A stretch of DNA of 64,000 bases from Candidatus Devosia phytovorans (GTDB lineage: Bacteria > Pseudomonadota > Alphaproteobacteria > Rhizobiales > Devosiaceae): the NCBI GenBank assembly GCA_029202405.1, contig CP119312.1, positions 3,973,001 through 4,037,000 of the forward strand, read 5' to 3'. The notes beneath the pieces were generated by a model. That model searched no databases. It was not told the DNA's origin and saw only the letters and a program-made list of their open reading frames with translations. Made by a program: the position numbers and the translations under genes. Below are positions 33,289 through 43,004 of the stretch, one piece after another; the first letter of the stretch is position 1; the number at the start of each line of letters is the position of its first letter.

Positions 33289-33501
33289 GCGTCTTCCTCC
33301 TTGCGAGAGGTTAAAACAGATCTCCGTGGATTTTGGGAAGCCCAAGGCACCGCAGCACGCGCCGTGAGCAAGCTAGCCTTCAGTGGACGGCTCGCCAAGC
33401 GATTTCGTCCCGCAATGCCGTCGCTGGTTCGATATTTCGTCAAGGCCAATGGAGCGAGTCGGGGTTGTTCCACGTTCTCAGGGATCGCAGGAGGAAACGC
33501 G

Positions 33502-33705
33502 ATGTACGAGAACACCGAAAAATTCGTGGACATGGACTTCGAGCAGCGAGTCCGCCAGGCCGCCTATCATCTGTGGGAAGACAATGGCCGGCCCAACGGG
33601 CGGGAAACGGATTATTGGTTCCAGGCTCTCGAGACGTTGCTGCGGGAACGCGGCCAAGCGCCGGGCGATCGTTCGCCGGAACCCGGCGACGAGCCGAGGC
33701 ACTGA
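33502..33705 (+). CDS. DUF2934-family small protein
   Basis: 67-residue protein with the DUF2934 pattern FEQRVRQAAYHLWEDNGRPN followed by WFQALETLL. ATG 33502 follows GGAGGAA. Function unknown; members are often near glycogen or trehalose genes in rhizobia, and this one lies 13 bp upstream of treZ, probably co-transcribed. Confidence 0.85.
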   Translation: MYENTEKFVDMDFEQRVRQAAYHLWEDNGRPNGRETDYWFQALETLLRERGQAPGDRSPEPGDEPRH

Positions 33706-33718
33706 CCCGGCATCGGTG

Positions 33719-35560
33719 ATGCCGATCCCTGGCGCTGTTCCCGACGAGACTGGCACCAGTTTCACGGTCTGGGCAGAGGGTCGCCAGACGGTCACGGTAG
33801 AGATCGAAGGTCACGGTGAAACGGCGCTGATGCCGCAGAGTGACGGCTATTTTCACGCCCATGTTGCGGGTGTGCGGCCGGGAGCGCGATATGGTTTTCG
33901 TGTCGACAATGGTCCCGTCCTGCCGGACCCTGCGTCCCGCTGCCAGCCGGACGGCAATGCGGGGTGGTCAGCCGTTCAGTCGAGCGCCTATGCGTGGACC
34001 GATGAGAATTGGCGTGGCCCGGGTCATTTCGATCATCTGATCTACGAGTTGAATGTCGGCACGTTCACTGGGAATGGCACCTGGGATGCGGCAACGCGAC
34101 GCCTCGAGCATCTGCATGAGCTCGGCGTCAGCATCATCCATCTGATGCCTGTGGCCACCTTTGAGGGTGCCTTTGGCTGGGGCTACGACACAACGCTGCC
34201 TTACGCACCCTTTGCGCCCTATGGCACGCCAGACGAGATGCGCGCTTTCATCGACAGGGCCCATGCCCTTGGCCTCGGCGTCATCCTCGATGTTGTCTAC
34301 AACCATGTTGGCATGGGCGGACATTTCGAGGCCTATAGTTCACACTACCTCACCGACCGGCACGTTACCGAATGGGGCAAGAGCTTCAATTTCGACGGCG
34401 TATCCTCCGGGCCGGTGCGCGATTTCATTTCCGGCAACGCGGCCTATTGGGTGCGTGACTTTCATATCGATGGCTTGCGGCTCGATGCGACCCAGGCCCT
34501 GATCGACGACAGCGACACCCATATCATCGCCGAGATCGTTTCGGCGGCGCGGGCAGCAGCGGGGCATCGGTCAATCTATGTCCTGGGTGAAAACCAGCCG
34601 CAGGATCGGCGACTGGTCGAGCGGCCGGCGGACGGCGGATACGGGCTGGATGCCTTGGCGAGCGACGACTTTCAGCACGCGGCGCGGGTCGCCGTCACTG
34701 GCCACAATGATTTCTACTACCGGGACTACCTTGGTACGCCGCAGGAACTGGTTTCGGCGCTCAAGCACGGCTTTCTCTACCAGGGCCAGCGTTCGGACAT
34801 GCGGAATACGGTTTATGGTACCGACAATCTCGATACGCCGGCCGACCGCGTGGTGCATTTTCTCGAAAATCATGACCAGGTTGCCAATTCGGCCCAGGGG
34901 TTGCGGTTGTCGCGTTTGATTGCGCCGGAGCGGCTGCGCGCCATAACCGCGTTGTTGCTGCTCGGACCGCAGACGCCCTGTCTGTTCCAGGGGCAGGAAT
35001 TCGGCTCCACGCGGGCGTTCTCCTATTTCCTGGGCGTGACGGGCGATGCTGCACGAGCGGTGGCAGATGGTCGGCGAGAGTCCCTGAGCAACTTTTCCAG
35101 CGTGACCGATCCCGAGATGTCGGTGCGCCTGCCCGATCCATCGGCGCCCGACACATTTCTTGCCAGCAAGCTCGACTGGCCGGAGCTTGATCGCAATCGA
35201 GGGGTTCTGGCGCTGCATCGTGATCTGATCGCGTTGCGCCGTGCCGACCGCGCCTTTTCGCAACGCCATCGACGCCGGATCGACGGGGCGGTGATTTCCG
35301 ACAGTGCGCTGCTCATCCGCTATCTCACCGAGACAAGCGCCGACCAGCGGCTATTGCTGCTGAACCTGGGGCGCGACCTCAATATCGGTGTCGTCGCCGA
35401 ACCCCTTCTGGCGCCGCCCGGCGGACAGAAGTGGGTATTGCAATGGTCGAGCGAGCACCCCGACTATGGCGGGGCTGGACGCCGAGCGTTCGACACCGAC
35501 AAGTTTTCGGTGCTGCCCGGCAATACGGCCATTCTCTTGAGGCCAGAGGTGCGTGGCTGA
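33719..35560 (+). CDS. treZ: Malto-oligosyltrehalose trehalohydrolase TreZ
   Basis: 613-residue GH13 enzyme that releases trehalose from malto-oligosyltrehalose. ATG 33719 is preferred; a much longer frame from 33383 runs over the DUF2934 gene. The N-terminal beta-sandwich (VPDETGTSFTVWAEGRQTVT) is followed by the barrel with LDVVYNHVG, nucleophile Asp in GLRLDATQALID, the acid in YVLGENQPQD, and FLENHDQVAN. Partner treY is 5 kb away in the opposite direction, and no treX/glgX is present here. Confidence 0.95.
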   Translation: MPIPGAVPDETGTSFTVWAEGRQTVTVEIEGHGETALMPQSDGYFHAHVAGVRPGARYGFRVDNGPVLPDPASRCQPDGNAGWSAVQSSAYAWTDENWRGPGHFDHLIYELNVGTFTGNGTWDAATRRLEHLHELGVSIIHLMPVATFEGAFGWGYDTTLPYAPFAPYGTPDEMRAFIDRAHALGLGVILDVVYNHVGMGGHFEAYSSHYLTDRHVTEWGKSFNFDGVSSGPVRDFISGNAAYWVRDFHIDGLRLDATQALIDDSDTHIIAEIVSAARAAAGHRSIYVLGENQPQDRRLVERPADGGYGLDALASDDFQHAARVAVTGHNDFYYRDYLGTPQELVSALKHGFLYQGQRSDMRNTVYGTDNLDTPADRVVHFLENHDQVANSAQGLRLSRLIAPERLRAITALLLLGPQTPCLFQGQEFGSTRAFSYFLGVTGDAARAVADGRRESLSNFSSVTDPEMSVRLPDPSAPDTFLASKLDWPELDRNRGVLALHRDLIALRRADRAFSQRHRRRIDGAVISDSALLIRYLTETSADQRLLLLNLGRDLNIGVVAEPLLAPPGGQKWVLQWSSEHPDYGGAGRRAFDTDKFSVLPGNTAILLRPEVRG

Positions 35561-35884
35561 GCAGAGGCACGGCCGCTCACCCAGACCCCGACCAGCAAAT
35601 CATGCGCCTTGCCACGGCCAGCTGCGGTCCGGTGGAAGGCCGTCACCAGAATATAGGCCATCCAGCCAAGTTCGATCATCCAGACTAAGGGACCGAGTTC
35701 CCGGACCGGGGCAGCGCCACATGGCCGGCAATGGTCCCAGCTTCGATCCGTCTTGTGAACAGCGTGTTTATCACAGTCGATTAATTGTGGGGCAATCGGG
35801 GTTTACTAAGTTCCGCCGCGGGAGCATTGAGGGGCAAAGCGCTGCTTTGGGAGGACCGCGCAACCGTAAAGCCGGAGCTTCCAC
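35561..35884. other. Intergenic region between treZ and the glucose dehydrogenase
   Basis: No convincing gene. A minus-strand frame (35464-35679) has a hydrophobic start, MIELGWMAYILVTAFHRTA, but overlaps treZ and no ribosome site is seen; it could be a fossil. The last 120 bp probably carry the gcd promoter. Confidence 0.45.
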
Positions 35885-38314
35885 GTGTCAGACATCCCTT
35901 CCCCCCTCTCATTCATCGCCAAGGCCTGGCTGATCCTCCTGGGGATCGTGCTGTTGCTGGCTGGTCTCGCCTTTGCCGGCGGCGGTGCCCGCCTCGTGCA
36001 GCTGGGCGGCAGCTGGTATTTCCTCGCTGCCGGCATTGCCATCGTGGTTTCGGCCATTCAGATCTTTCGGCGCAAGCCCTCGGGCGCGGTGCTCTTCGTC
36101 CTGGTGTTCCTCGCCACGATCCTCTGGGCCGTGTGGGAGGCAGGCATTGATTTCTGGCCGCTGATCTCGCGCCTCCTCGCCATGTCGGTGGGTGCCGTCG
36201 TCGTGCTGCTGACACTGCCGCTGTTGTGGCGTGCCCAGGGGCAATCGGCCAGGCGGCTGGCCGCCTATTTCCCGGCGGCTGTGATTGCGATTGCGGCAGC
36301 GGCTGGCTTTGCCGGCATGTTCGTGCCCCATGCCACTGTTTCGGCAACCGGTGCTGGCCCAGAGCTGACGGCGGTTGCGCCTGGTGGCGAGCAGCAGAAC
36401 TGGGAGCATTATGGCAATGATGCTGGCGGCTCCCGTTTCGTGGCGCTTGACCAGATCAACCGCGACACGGTCAAGGATCTCGAAGTCGCCTGGACCTATC
36501 GCACCGGCGATACGCCGATCAGCCCAGGTGCAAATGGCGCCGAGGACCAACAGACCCCGCTCCAGGTGGGCGACAAGGTTTTCCTCTGCACCCCACACAA
36601 CAATGTCATCGCGCTTGACGCCGACAGCGGTGCGGAGCTGTGGAAGACCGAAGTCAACGCCGAGTCCTCGGTGTGGATGCGCTGCCGTGGCCTCGCCTAT
36701 TTCGACGCCAATGCTCCGCTCGAACAGCCGACCATTGCCAATTCGACGCCGGTGACACCGGTATCTGTGGCTGCCGGTGCGCTCTGCGAACGCCGCGTGC
36801 TGATGAATACAATTACCGCCCAGCTGATCGCGCTGGATGCCGATACCGGCGCCTTCTGCCCGGACTTCGGCACCAATGGCCGCGTCGATCTCAAGATCGG
36901 CATGGGCGATGCGCCCGATCCGCAATATGTGCTGACCTCGGCGCCGACGCTAGCGGGAACCACGGTCGTTGTTGGCGGCCGCGTTGCCGACAATGTCAGT
37001 GAAAACATGCCGGGTGGTGTGATGCGCGGCTTCGACGTGGTTACCGGTGCGCTGCGCTGGGCCTTCGATCCGGGCAACCCGGCGATCACCCTGCTGCCGC
37101 CGCCTGGCGAGAGCTATACCCGCAGCACGCCCAATGTCTGGGCCTCCATGTCCTATGATCCGGCCATGAACACCGTCTTCATGCCGGTGGGCAGCCCGTC
37201 GGTCGACCTGTGGGGTGCCGATCGCACCGTGCTCGACCACAAGTACGGCGCGTCGGTGCTGGCGCTCGATGCCACCACGGGTCGCGAGAAGTGGGTTTAT
37301 CAGACGGTCCATAATGACCTCTGGGATTTCGACGTGCCGATGCAGCCGACCCTGTTCGATTTCACGGCCGAGGATGGCACTGTAACGCCGGCGCTGGTCG
37401 TCGGCACCAAGGCTGGCCAGCTCTATGTGCTGGACCGCCTGACTGGCCAGCCGCTGACGGCAGTGGAGGAGTTCCCGGTCAAGCCTGGCACCATTCCCAA
37501 CGAGCCCTATGCCCCGACACAGCCCAAGTCAGTCGGCATGCCACAGATCGGCGCACAGACGCTGACTGAGGCGGACATGTGGGGCGCCACTCCGTTCGAC
37601 CAGCTGTTCTGCCGCATCTGGTTCAAGTCCATGCGCTACGATGGACTCTACACTGTTCCCGATACCGACGTGTCGCTGAGCTTTCCCGGTTCGCTGGGTG
37701 GCCTCAACTGGGGCGGCCTGTCCTATGATCCGAACAGCCAGTATCTGTTCGTCAACGACATGCGTCTCGGTCTGTGGATCCAGATGTTTGAAGCTGCGCC
37801 AACCGACGCGGTGGCCGATGGTGGCGAATCCACCAACACTGGCATGGGCCTCGTGCCGATGCAGGGCACGCCCTATGCGGTCAACAAGAACCGCTTCCTG
37901 TCGCCGCTCGGCATTCCTTGCCAGGAACCGCCCTTCGGCACCATGACCGCCATCGACATGCAGACCCAGCAGATCGCCTGGCAGGTGCCAGTCGGCACGG
38001 TGCAGGATACTGGTCCGCTGGGCATCAAGATGGGCCTGCCGATCCCGATCGGCATGCCGACACTGGGCGGTACGCTGGCAACCCAGGGCGGCCTGGTGTT
38101 CATCGCCGGCGTGCAGGATTATTACATCCGCGCCTATGACACCGCGACCGGTGCCGAAGTGTGGAAAGCCCGCCTGCCAGTCGGCAGCCAGGGCGGACCG
38201 ATGAGCTACCGCTCGCCGACCACGGGCAAGCAATATGTGGTCATCTCGGCCGGCGGTGGCCGCCAGTCGCCAGATCGCGGCGACTATGTGATCGCCTACG
38301 CGCTTCCCGACTGA
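35885..38314 (+). CDS. gcd: Membrane-bound PQQ-dependent glucose dehydrogenase
   Basis: 809-residue quinoprotein of the membrane glucose dehydrogenase type, oxidising glucose to gluconolactone in the periplasm and passing electrons to ubiquinone. GTG 35885 has GGAG upstream. Five likely membrane segments lie within residues 1-155, then a beta-propeller starting NWEHYGNDAGGSRFVALDQI and VAWTYRTGDT, and ending with ATGAEVWKARLPVGSQGGPM and YVVISAGGG. Length matches E. coli Gcd (about 796). No pqq biosynthesis genes are in the window. Confidence 0.94.
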   Translation: MSDIPSPLSFIAKAWLILLGIVLLLAGLAFAGGGARLVQLGGSWYFLAAGIAIVVSAIQIFRRKPSGAVLFVLVFLATILWAVWEAGIDFWPLISRLLAMSVGAVVVLLTLPLLWRAQGQSARRLAAYFPAAVIAIAAAAGFAGMFVPHATVSATGAGPELTAVAPGGEQQNWEHYGNDAGGSRFVALDQINRDTVKDLEVAWTYRTGDTPISPGANGAEDQQTPLQVGDKVFLCTPHNNVIALDADSGAELWKTEVNAESSVWMRCRGLAYFDANAPLEQPTIANSTPVTPVSVAAGALCERRVLMNTITAQLIALDADTGAFCPDFGTNGRVDLKIGMGDAPDPQYVLTSAPTLAGTTVVVGGRVADNVSENMPGGVMRGFDVVTGALRWAFDPGNPAITLLPPPGESYTRSTPNVWASMSYDPAMNTVFMPVGSPSVDLWGADRTVLDHKYGASVLALDATTGREKWVYQTVHNDLWDFDVPMQPTLFDFTAEDGTVTPALVVGTKAGQLYVLDRLTGQPLTAVEEFPVKPGTIPNEPYAPTQPKSVGMPQIGAQTLTEADMWGATPFDQLFCRIWFKSMRYDGLYTVPDTDVSLSFPGSLGGLNWGGLSYDPNSQYLFVNDMRLGLWIQMFEAAPTDAVADGGESTNTGMGLVPMQGTPYAVNKNRFLSPLGIPCQEPPFGTMTAIDMQTQQIAWQVPVGTVQDTGPLGIKMGLPIPIGMPTLGGTLATQGGLVFIAGVQDYYIRAYDTATGAEVWKARLPVGSQGGPMSYRSPTTGKQYVVISAGGGRQSPDRGDYVIAYALPD

Positions 38315-38321
38315 TCTATCA

Positions 38322-38352
38322 AACGCCGCGGCTCCTGCTGCGGCGTTTTTCT
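38322..38352 (+). terminator. Terminator after gcd
   Basis: AACGCCGC (38322-38329) pairs with GCGGCGTT (38340-38347), then TTTTCTTT follows on the plus strand, 8 bp after the gcd stop. It may also serve the convergent AraC gene. Confidence 0.88.
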
Positions 38353-38360
38353 TTCCGGGA

Positions 38361-39242
38361 TTACGGACCCGGTTCGGTGAGGGTCTGCATGGCGTCGGCA
38401 TCGCGGCGCGGTGGCGCGCCGAAGAAGCGCTTGTATTCGCGCGAGAATTGCGAGGCGCTTTCATAGCCGACGGCATAGGCCACGGTGGCCGCTTCGGCCC
38501 GTTCGGTGATAAGTCGGCGCCGGGCCTCATGCAGGCGGATGTGCTTTTGATATTGCAGGGGGCTGACGCCGGTGACCGCCTTGAAGCGGCGGTGGAAGAC
38601 CGATGCGCTCATGCCGGCGACCGCCGCCATGGCATCGACGCTCACCGGATTGGCGTAATGCTGCTTGATCCATCCCATGGCGCGCCGGATATGGGAGAGA
38701 CGAGAGTCTGCCCCGGCAATCTGACGTAGCAATCCGCCCTGCGGGCCCATCAACAGGCGGAAGATCAATTCGTGCTCGAGATGGGAGGCCATGACCCGTA
38801 TTTCCTCGGGACGGTCAAGCAGTCCGGCGAAGCGCCGCCAGGTTTCGAGCAGGGCCGGACTGGCTTTGGTGACGCCAAAACCTGACTGCAGGGGCGGTTC
38901 GGCATGGCCCGACATGTCGAGCAGAAGTCTCGAGATGACCGCGGGATCAAGCAGCAGATTGAGCGCGAGATAGGGCTCGTCGGTGGTCGCCTGGCAGACC
39001 TGGCCCATGGCGGTCAGCTCGGCCGCGACGACGATATACTCTCCGGCGCCATATTCGAGAACGTTGTCGCCGATGAAGGTGCGCTTGCGGCCCTGCAGGA
39101 CAAGGCAGACCACGGGCTCGTAGATGAGGCCTGCGGCCGGGGTCTGGCCATCGACACGATAGGCCAGGACGCGCGGCAGCGCGGGATTGTGCCGGCCGGC
39201 GTGGCGCAGGGCGATGTTGCGGATATCGTCGAAGTCACTCAT
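38361..39242 (-). CDS. AraC-family transcriptional regulator
   Basis: 293-residue regulator. ATG at 39240-39242 is preferred over an upstream TTG at 39269. The N-terminal cupin part (LIYEPVVCLVLQGRKRTFIG) matches the AraC_N type, and the C-terminal double HTH contains VDAMAAVAGMSASVFHRRFK and AVGYESASQFSREYKRFFG. It is divergent from the aldo/keto reductase gene 134 bp away, a common arrangement in which it controls that gene (inference). Confidence 0.93.
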   Translation of the reverse strand: MSDFDDIRNIALRHAGRHNPALPRVLAYRVDGQTPAAGLIYEPVVCLVLQGRKRTFIGDNVLEYGAGEYIVVAAELTAMGQVCQATTDEPYLALNLLLDPAVISRLLLDMSGHAEPPLQSGFGVTKASPALLETWRRFAGLLDRPEEIRVMASHLEHELIFRLLMGPQGGLLRQIAGADSRLSHIRRAMGWIKQHYANPVSVDAMAAVAGMSASVFHRRFKAVTGVSPLQYQKHIRLHEARRRLITERAEAATVAYAVGYESASQFSREYKRFFGAPPRRDADAMQTLTEPGP

Positions 39243-39376
39243 GGCCGTATCCGATATCGCTTGCCTCAAAAGGTCAAGGGATCGGCAGGATCAGGCAATC
39301 ATTCGGGACCATCAGGCATGCGGTTCGGCGGCTAGCGCTCCTACCTATTGGCAGCAACAGCAGAAAGGCTATCAGC

Positions 39377-40348
39377 ATGGACAAGCGCATATTGGGCAGG
39401 AACGGGCCGGAGGTTTCGGCGATCGGCTATGGCGCGATGGGGTTTCACCTCGCCTATGGTTCGGCAGATACGCAGGCGGGGCTCGACCTCATCAAACGTG
39501 CCTATGACCTGGGCGTGACCTTCTTTGACACGGCCGAACTCTACGGCTGGGGCGAGAACGAGAAATTCATCGGGCAGGCGGTCAAGGAGTTTCGCGATGA
39601 TATTGTCATCGCTACAAAATTCGGCTTCACCATCGAGAACGGGCAGTATGGCGTCAATAGCCAGCCGAGCCATATTCGCCAAGTTGCCGAGAACAGCCTG
39701 CGGTATCTGGGTGTCGAGCAGATCGATATTTTCTATCAGCATCGCGTCGATCCGAACGTGCCGATCGAGGATGTGGCTGGGACGGTCAAGGACCTGATCG
39801 CCGAGGGAAAGGTGAAGTATTTCGGTCTCAGCGAGGCTGGGCCGCAGACCATCCGCAAGGCGCATGCCGTGCAGCCGGTGACGGTGCTGCAGACGGAGTA
39901 TTCGGTTTTCGAGCGCGAGGTCGAGGCCGTGTTGCCGACGACGCGAGAGCTGGGCATCGGCTTTGTGCCCTATTCGCCGCTCGGGCGTGGCTTTCTGACG
40001 GGCAGTGTCAAGCCGGCCGCGGAATATGAAGAGAGCGACATGCGCCGCTTCGATCCGCGCTGGCAGCCGGGCAATTTCGAGAAAAATCTTGAGGCGGTGC
40101 GCCAACTTGAAGAGCTGGCCAAGAGCAAGAACGCGACAGTGTCGCAGCTTGCACTCGCCTGGCTGCTGGCCCAGGGCGACGACATCGTGCCCATTCCTGG
40201 TACCCGGCGGATCGCGCGGCTGGAGGAAAATATCGGTGCGGCCGAGCTTGTCCTGTCGGCAGAGGATCTGGACCGGATCAAGCAGGTGCTGCCCGACGGC
40301 GCGTTTGGTGCGCGCTATGCCGGGGACATGGTGCCGACCTGGATCTGA
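39377..40348 (+). CDS. Aldo/keto reductase
   Basis: 323-residue NADPH-dependent aldo/keto reductase. Catalytic residues are visible: Asp in FFDTAELYGWGENE, Tyr in the same motif, Lys in ATKFGFTIENG, His in FYQHRVDPNVPIED. The cofactor loop is IPGTRRIARLEENIGA near the end. It is divergent from the AraC gene and probably controlled by it. Substrate unknown. Confidence 0.94.
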   Translation: MDKRILGRNGPEVSAIGYGAMGFHLAYGSADTQAGLDLIKRAYDLGVTFFDTAELYGWGENEKFIGQAVKEFRDDIVIATKFGFTIENGQYGVNSQPSHIRQVAENSLRYLGVEQIDIFYQHRVDPNVPIEDVAGTVKDLIAEGKVKYFGLSEAGPQTIRKAHAVQPVTVLQTEYSVFEREVEAVLPTTRELGIGFVPYSPLGRGFLTGSVKPAAEYEESDMRRFDPRWQPGNFEKNLEAVRQLEELAKSKNATVSQLALAWLLAQGDDIVPIPGTRRIARLEENIGAAELVLSAEDLDRIKQVLPDGAFGARYAGDMVPTWI

Positions 40349-40354
40349 GGAAAC

Positions 40355-40374
40355 GGCGGCGCTATGGCGCCGCC
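40355..40374. terminator. Hairpin between aldo/keto reductase and treY
   Basis: GGCGGCGC (40355-40362) pairs perfectly with GCGCCGCC (40367-40374). It lies between the two convergent stops. No good T run follows on either strand, so termination is uncertain. Confidence 0.55.
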
Positions 40375-40383
40375 AATCCTCAA

Positions 40384-42927
40384 TTATTGCCGTAACAGGA
40401 CGCGGACGCCGGCCTGCTCGACCACGTTTACCCAGCCGGAGGCGTCAAATTCCAGCACGCGTTGATGACCCGGCGACAGGTCGGCCAGCACCGCAAGCAT
40501 GCTGGACGACTTCTTACGGTTGAACTTCAAAATGCTGGCGGGAGCCTGAACGGGCTCGTAGCTGCCCTCCAGGAACAGGTCCGGGAGACGTCTGCGGAGT
40601 TGCAGCAGCGATTGGGTGACGAGGAGTTTTTCGCGGTCGGGCGCCGACGGGTCCGCGAGCCGATGTGCCAGATGGGTGAAGTCGAGCGGTCGGCGATTGT
40701 CGGGATCGACAAAACTCTGCTCCCAGTCCTCGGCGCCGCGATAGATGTCGGGGATGCCGGGGATGGTGAGCTTGAGCACGGTCTGGATCAGCGCCTTGCG
40801 CTTAGCAGTGATAAGGAAGAGCTGACGGTCGGCGAGGAAGCGGGTGATGAAGGGCTGGCATTGCAGCGCTTCGGCGACGAAGCGCTCGATATTTTTTTCA
40901 TGCTGCGAATTATTGAAATTCCAGTCGGTGAACTGGCGGGCTTCGCGGGCAGACTTGAGCATGGCGCCGGTGAGGCGGTCGGCCAGGTCGGTGGCGGGTT
41001 CGACGATGGGCCAGCCGCCGAGCAGGAGCTGGAAGAAGAGATAGAGTTCATTAGGCTGGAGGCCGGTGATGCTTTCACGGGTCAGCAGGTCGCGCCATGC
41101 CACGACGCTGGAGGACCATTGGGCGGGATGGTCGGCCATGGTGCTGATGACGGCGCGGATGTCTTCGCCACGCTTGGTGTCATGGGTCGAGGTGGAAATC
41201 ATGCCGAGCGGGGTTTCGGCGAGGCGGCGCCGATTGGCATCATGAAAGGCGGCGATGCTGACCGAGAAGCGGTCGGGATGGGCGCCGACCTCGTTGAGCG
41301 CCACAAGGCGGTTGTAGCGATAGAGCGCGGTGTCCTCAAGACCCTTGGCCATCATGGGGCCGGAATATTGCTGGAAGCGGCCGATGACTTTGGCCACCAG
41401 CGCCGGATCATAGGCGTGGCTCAGGCCCAGACAGAACAGGTTTTCGAGGAAATCGTATGTGGCGGGGCGATCCTGCAGGCGTGAGCGGCGGGCCATGGCA
41501 ATGGCACGGCCGATCTCGCGCCGGTCCCGAGCGGTCGAGCCGGCGTCGTCGATATAGGTGCGATAGACCGAGAGGTGGGCGATGACTTCGCGGACGGCGC
41601 GGCGCAGACCGAGCGTCGTGAGGTCAGCCGTTGCGGGCACGGACCAGGCGAGGTCCGTCAGCAGGCCGGAGAGGGTGGAGAGTTCGGCCGCCAGTTCATT
41701 GTCCATGATGCGCAGCTTGCAGGCATAGGTCTCGTCTTCGGGCGCGGTCAGGGGGCCGATGAAATCGGCATAGGTTTTGGTGAGGGCGGGTTCTGCTTCT
41801 GCGGCCACGAGGGTGCGGGTGAGAAGGGCGCCGACTTCATAGCCGGTGGTGCCCTCGATGGGCCAGGACCGGCGCAGCCTTTCATGCGGCGCGAGGATTT
41901 TCTCGACCACGAGATAGGAAAGCTTTGGCGCATGGGCGCGCAGGGTCTCTAGGTAACCCTGCGGGTCGAGCAGGCCATCGATATGATCGATGCGCAGGCC
42001 GTCGATGAGGTCGTCCTCGATGAGCTGCAGGATGAGCTGGTGGCTATGGGCGAAGACATCGGGGCGGTCAACGCGGATGCCCGCCAGATCGGAATTGACG
42101 AAGAAGCGGCGGTAATTGATCTCGTCGCCGGCCGTGGCGTAATGGGCGGCGCGCCAATGCTGCGCTGCCATCAACTCGTCGAGTGCGGCCCGGCCGGATG
42201 GGCCGGAAAGAGCCGCGATTGTGGCTTCGGTAGAGCCATAGTGTTGCTGCAGGGACTTTTCAGTTTCCGGGCTGAGCGGCAGCTTGTGTTCGCCATGGGC
42301 CCAGACGGAGAGGCCGTCTGCATCGGCCCGGAGTTCGAAATCGCCATCGGCGAGGCATTGTGCGTGGCTCTTGCCCAGGAAGGGGACCAGGATCTTGCCC
42401 TTGAGAGCGTCACACGGGGGCATCCAGTCGATGTCGAACCAATCGGCATAGCGGCTGGTCTTGCCGTGCTTCAAGACATCGAGCCAGAGCGGATTAGCGG
42501 CGCCGCCGACGCCCATGTGATTGGGCACGAAGTCGAGAAGCACGCCCATGTCGCTTGCCCGCAGCGCCGTGACCAGGGCGCGGAACTCCTCCAGCGTGCC
42601 AAGCTCGGGATTGATCCTTGTGTGATCCACCGTGTCATAGCCATGCGTGCTGCCGGGGCGGGCCATCAGGATGGGCGAGAGATAGGCGTGGCTGACGCCC
42701 AGTTCGACCAGGTGGGGAATGACCGCCTGCGCATGAGCGAAGGTGAAGTCCTTGTTGAGCTGCAGACGATAGGTGGCGCGTAGCGGGAACAAAAGGGCCT
42801 CGATGATGGGGGTGGGTTTCGATTGCGGACAAGAGACAGGGCGGGGTGGGTCGCCATGTGCCGAGGCAACGCTGGAGGGGCCAAGTCGCTCCACGCGGCG
42901 GTCTATTTCGGCCTGGGTGCTGCTCAC
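40384..42927 (-). CDS. treY: Malto-oligosyltrehalose synthase TreY
   Basis: 847-residue GH13 enzyme that converts the reducing-end alpha-1,4 bond of malto-oligosaccharides to a trehalose bond. Motifs: RATYRLQLNKDFTFAHAQAV, LLDFVPNHMG, GLRIDHIDGLLDP, YLVVEKILAP and STHDTKRGED. The start is GTG at 42927 with a weak ribosome site, and about 50 N-terminal residues before RATYRLQ are not conserved, so a shorter start is possible. Works with TreZ, encoded 5 kb away. Confidence 0.93.
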   Translation of the reverse strand: MSSTQAEIDRRVERLGPSSVASAHGDPPRPVSCPQSKPTPIIEALLFPLRATYRLQLNKDFTFAHAQAVIPHLVELGVSHAYLSPILMARPGSTHGYDTVDHTRINPELGTLEEFRALVTALRASDMGVLLDFVPNHMGVGGAANPLWLDVLKHGKTSRYADWFDIDWMPPCDALKGKILVPFLGKSHAQCLADGDFELRADADGLSVWAHGEHKLPLSPETEKSLQQHYGSTEATIAALSGPSGRAALDELMAAQHWRAAHYATAGDEINYRRFFVNSDLAGIRVDRPDVFAHSHQLILQLIEDDLIDGLRIDHIDGLLDPQGYLETLRAHAPKLSYLVVEKILAPHERLRRSWPIEGTTGYEVGALLTRTLVAAEAEPALTKTYADFIGPLTAPEDETYACKLRIMDNELAAELSTLSGLLTDLAWSVPATADLTTLGLRRAVREVIAHLSVYRTYIDDAGSTARDRREIGRAIAMARRSRLQDRPATYDFLENLFCLGLSHAYDPALVAKVIGRFQQYSGPMMAKGLEDTALYRYNRLVALNEVGAHPDRFSVSIAAFHDANRRRLAETPLGMISTSTHDTKRGEDIRAVISTMADHPAQWSSSVVAWRDLLTRESITGLQPNELYLFFQLLLGGWPIVEPATDLADRLTGAMLKSAREARQFTDWNFNNSQHEKNIERFVAEALQCQPFITRFLADRQLFLITAKRKALIQTVLKLTIPGIPDIYRGAEDWEQSFVDPDNRRPLDFTHLAHRLADPSAPDREKLLVTQSLLQLRRRLPDLFLEGSYEPVQAPASILKFNRKKSSSMLAVLADLSPGHQRVLEFDASGWVNVVEQAGVRVLLRQ

Positions 42928-43004
42928 GACATTGCGACGGTCGCGCGGGGCGGGAGCGCTGCAGTGGCGTTGAAGACGCCGGCCAGACCGCCTATGTGTG
43001 GGCC

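Noticed and set aside
35464..35679. 71-residue hydrophobic minus-strand frame after treZ
   Set aside because: Overlaps treZ, lacks a ribosome site and no homologue is recognised; kept only as a possible fossil.
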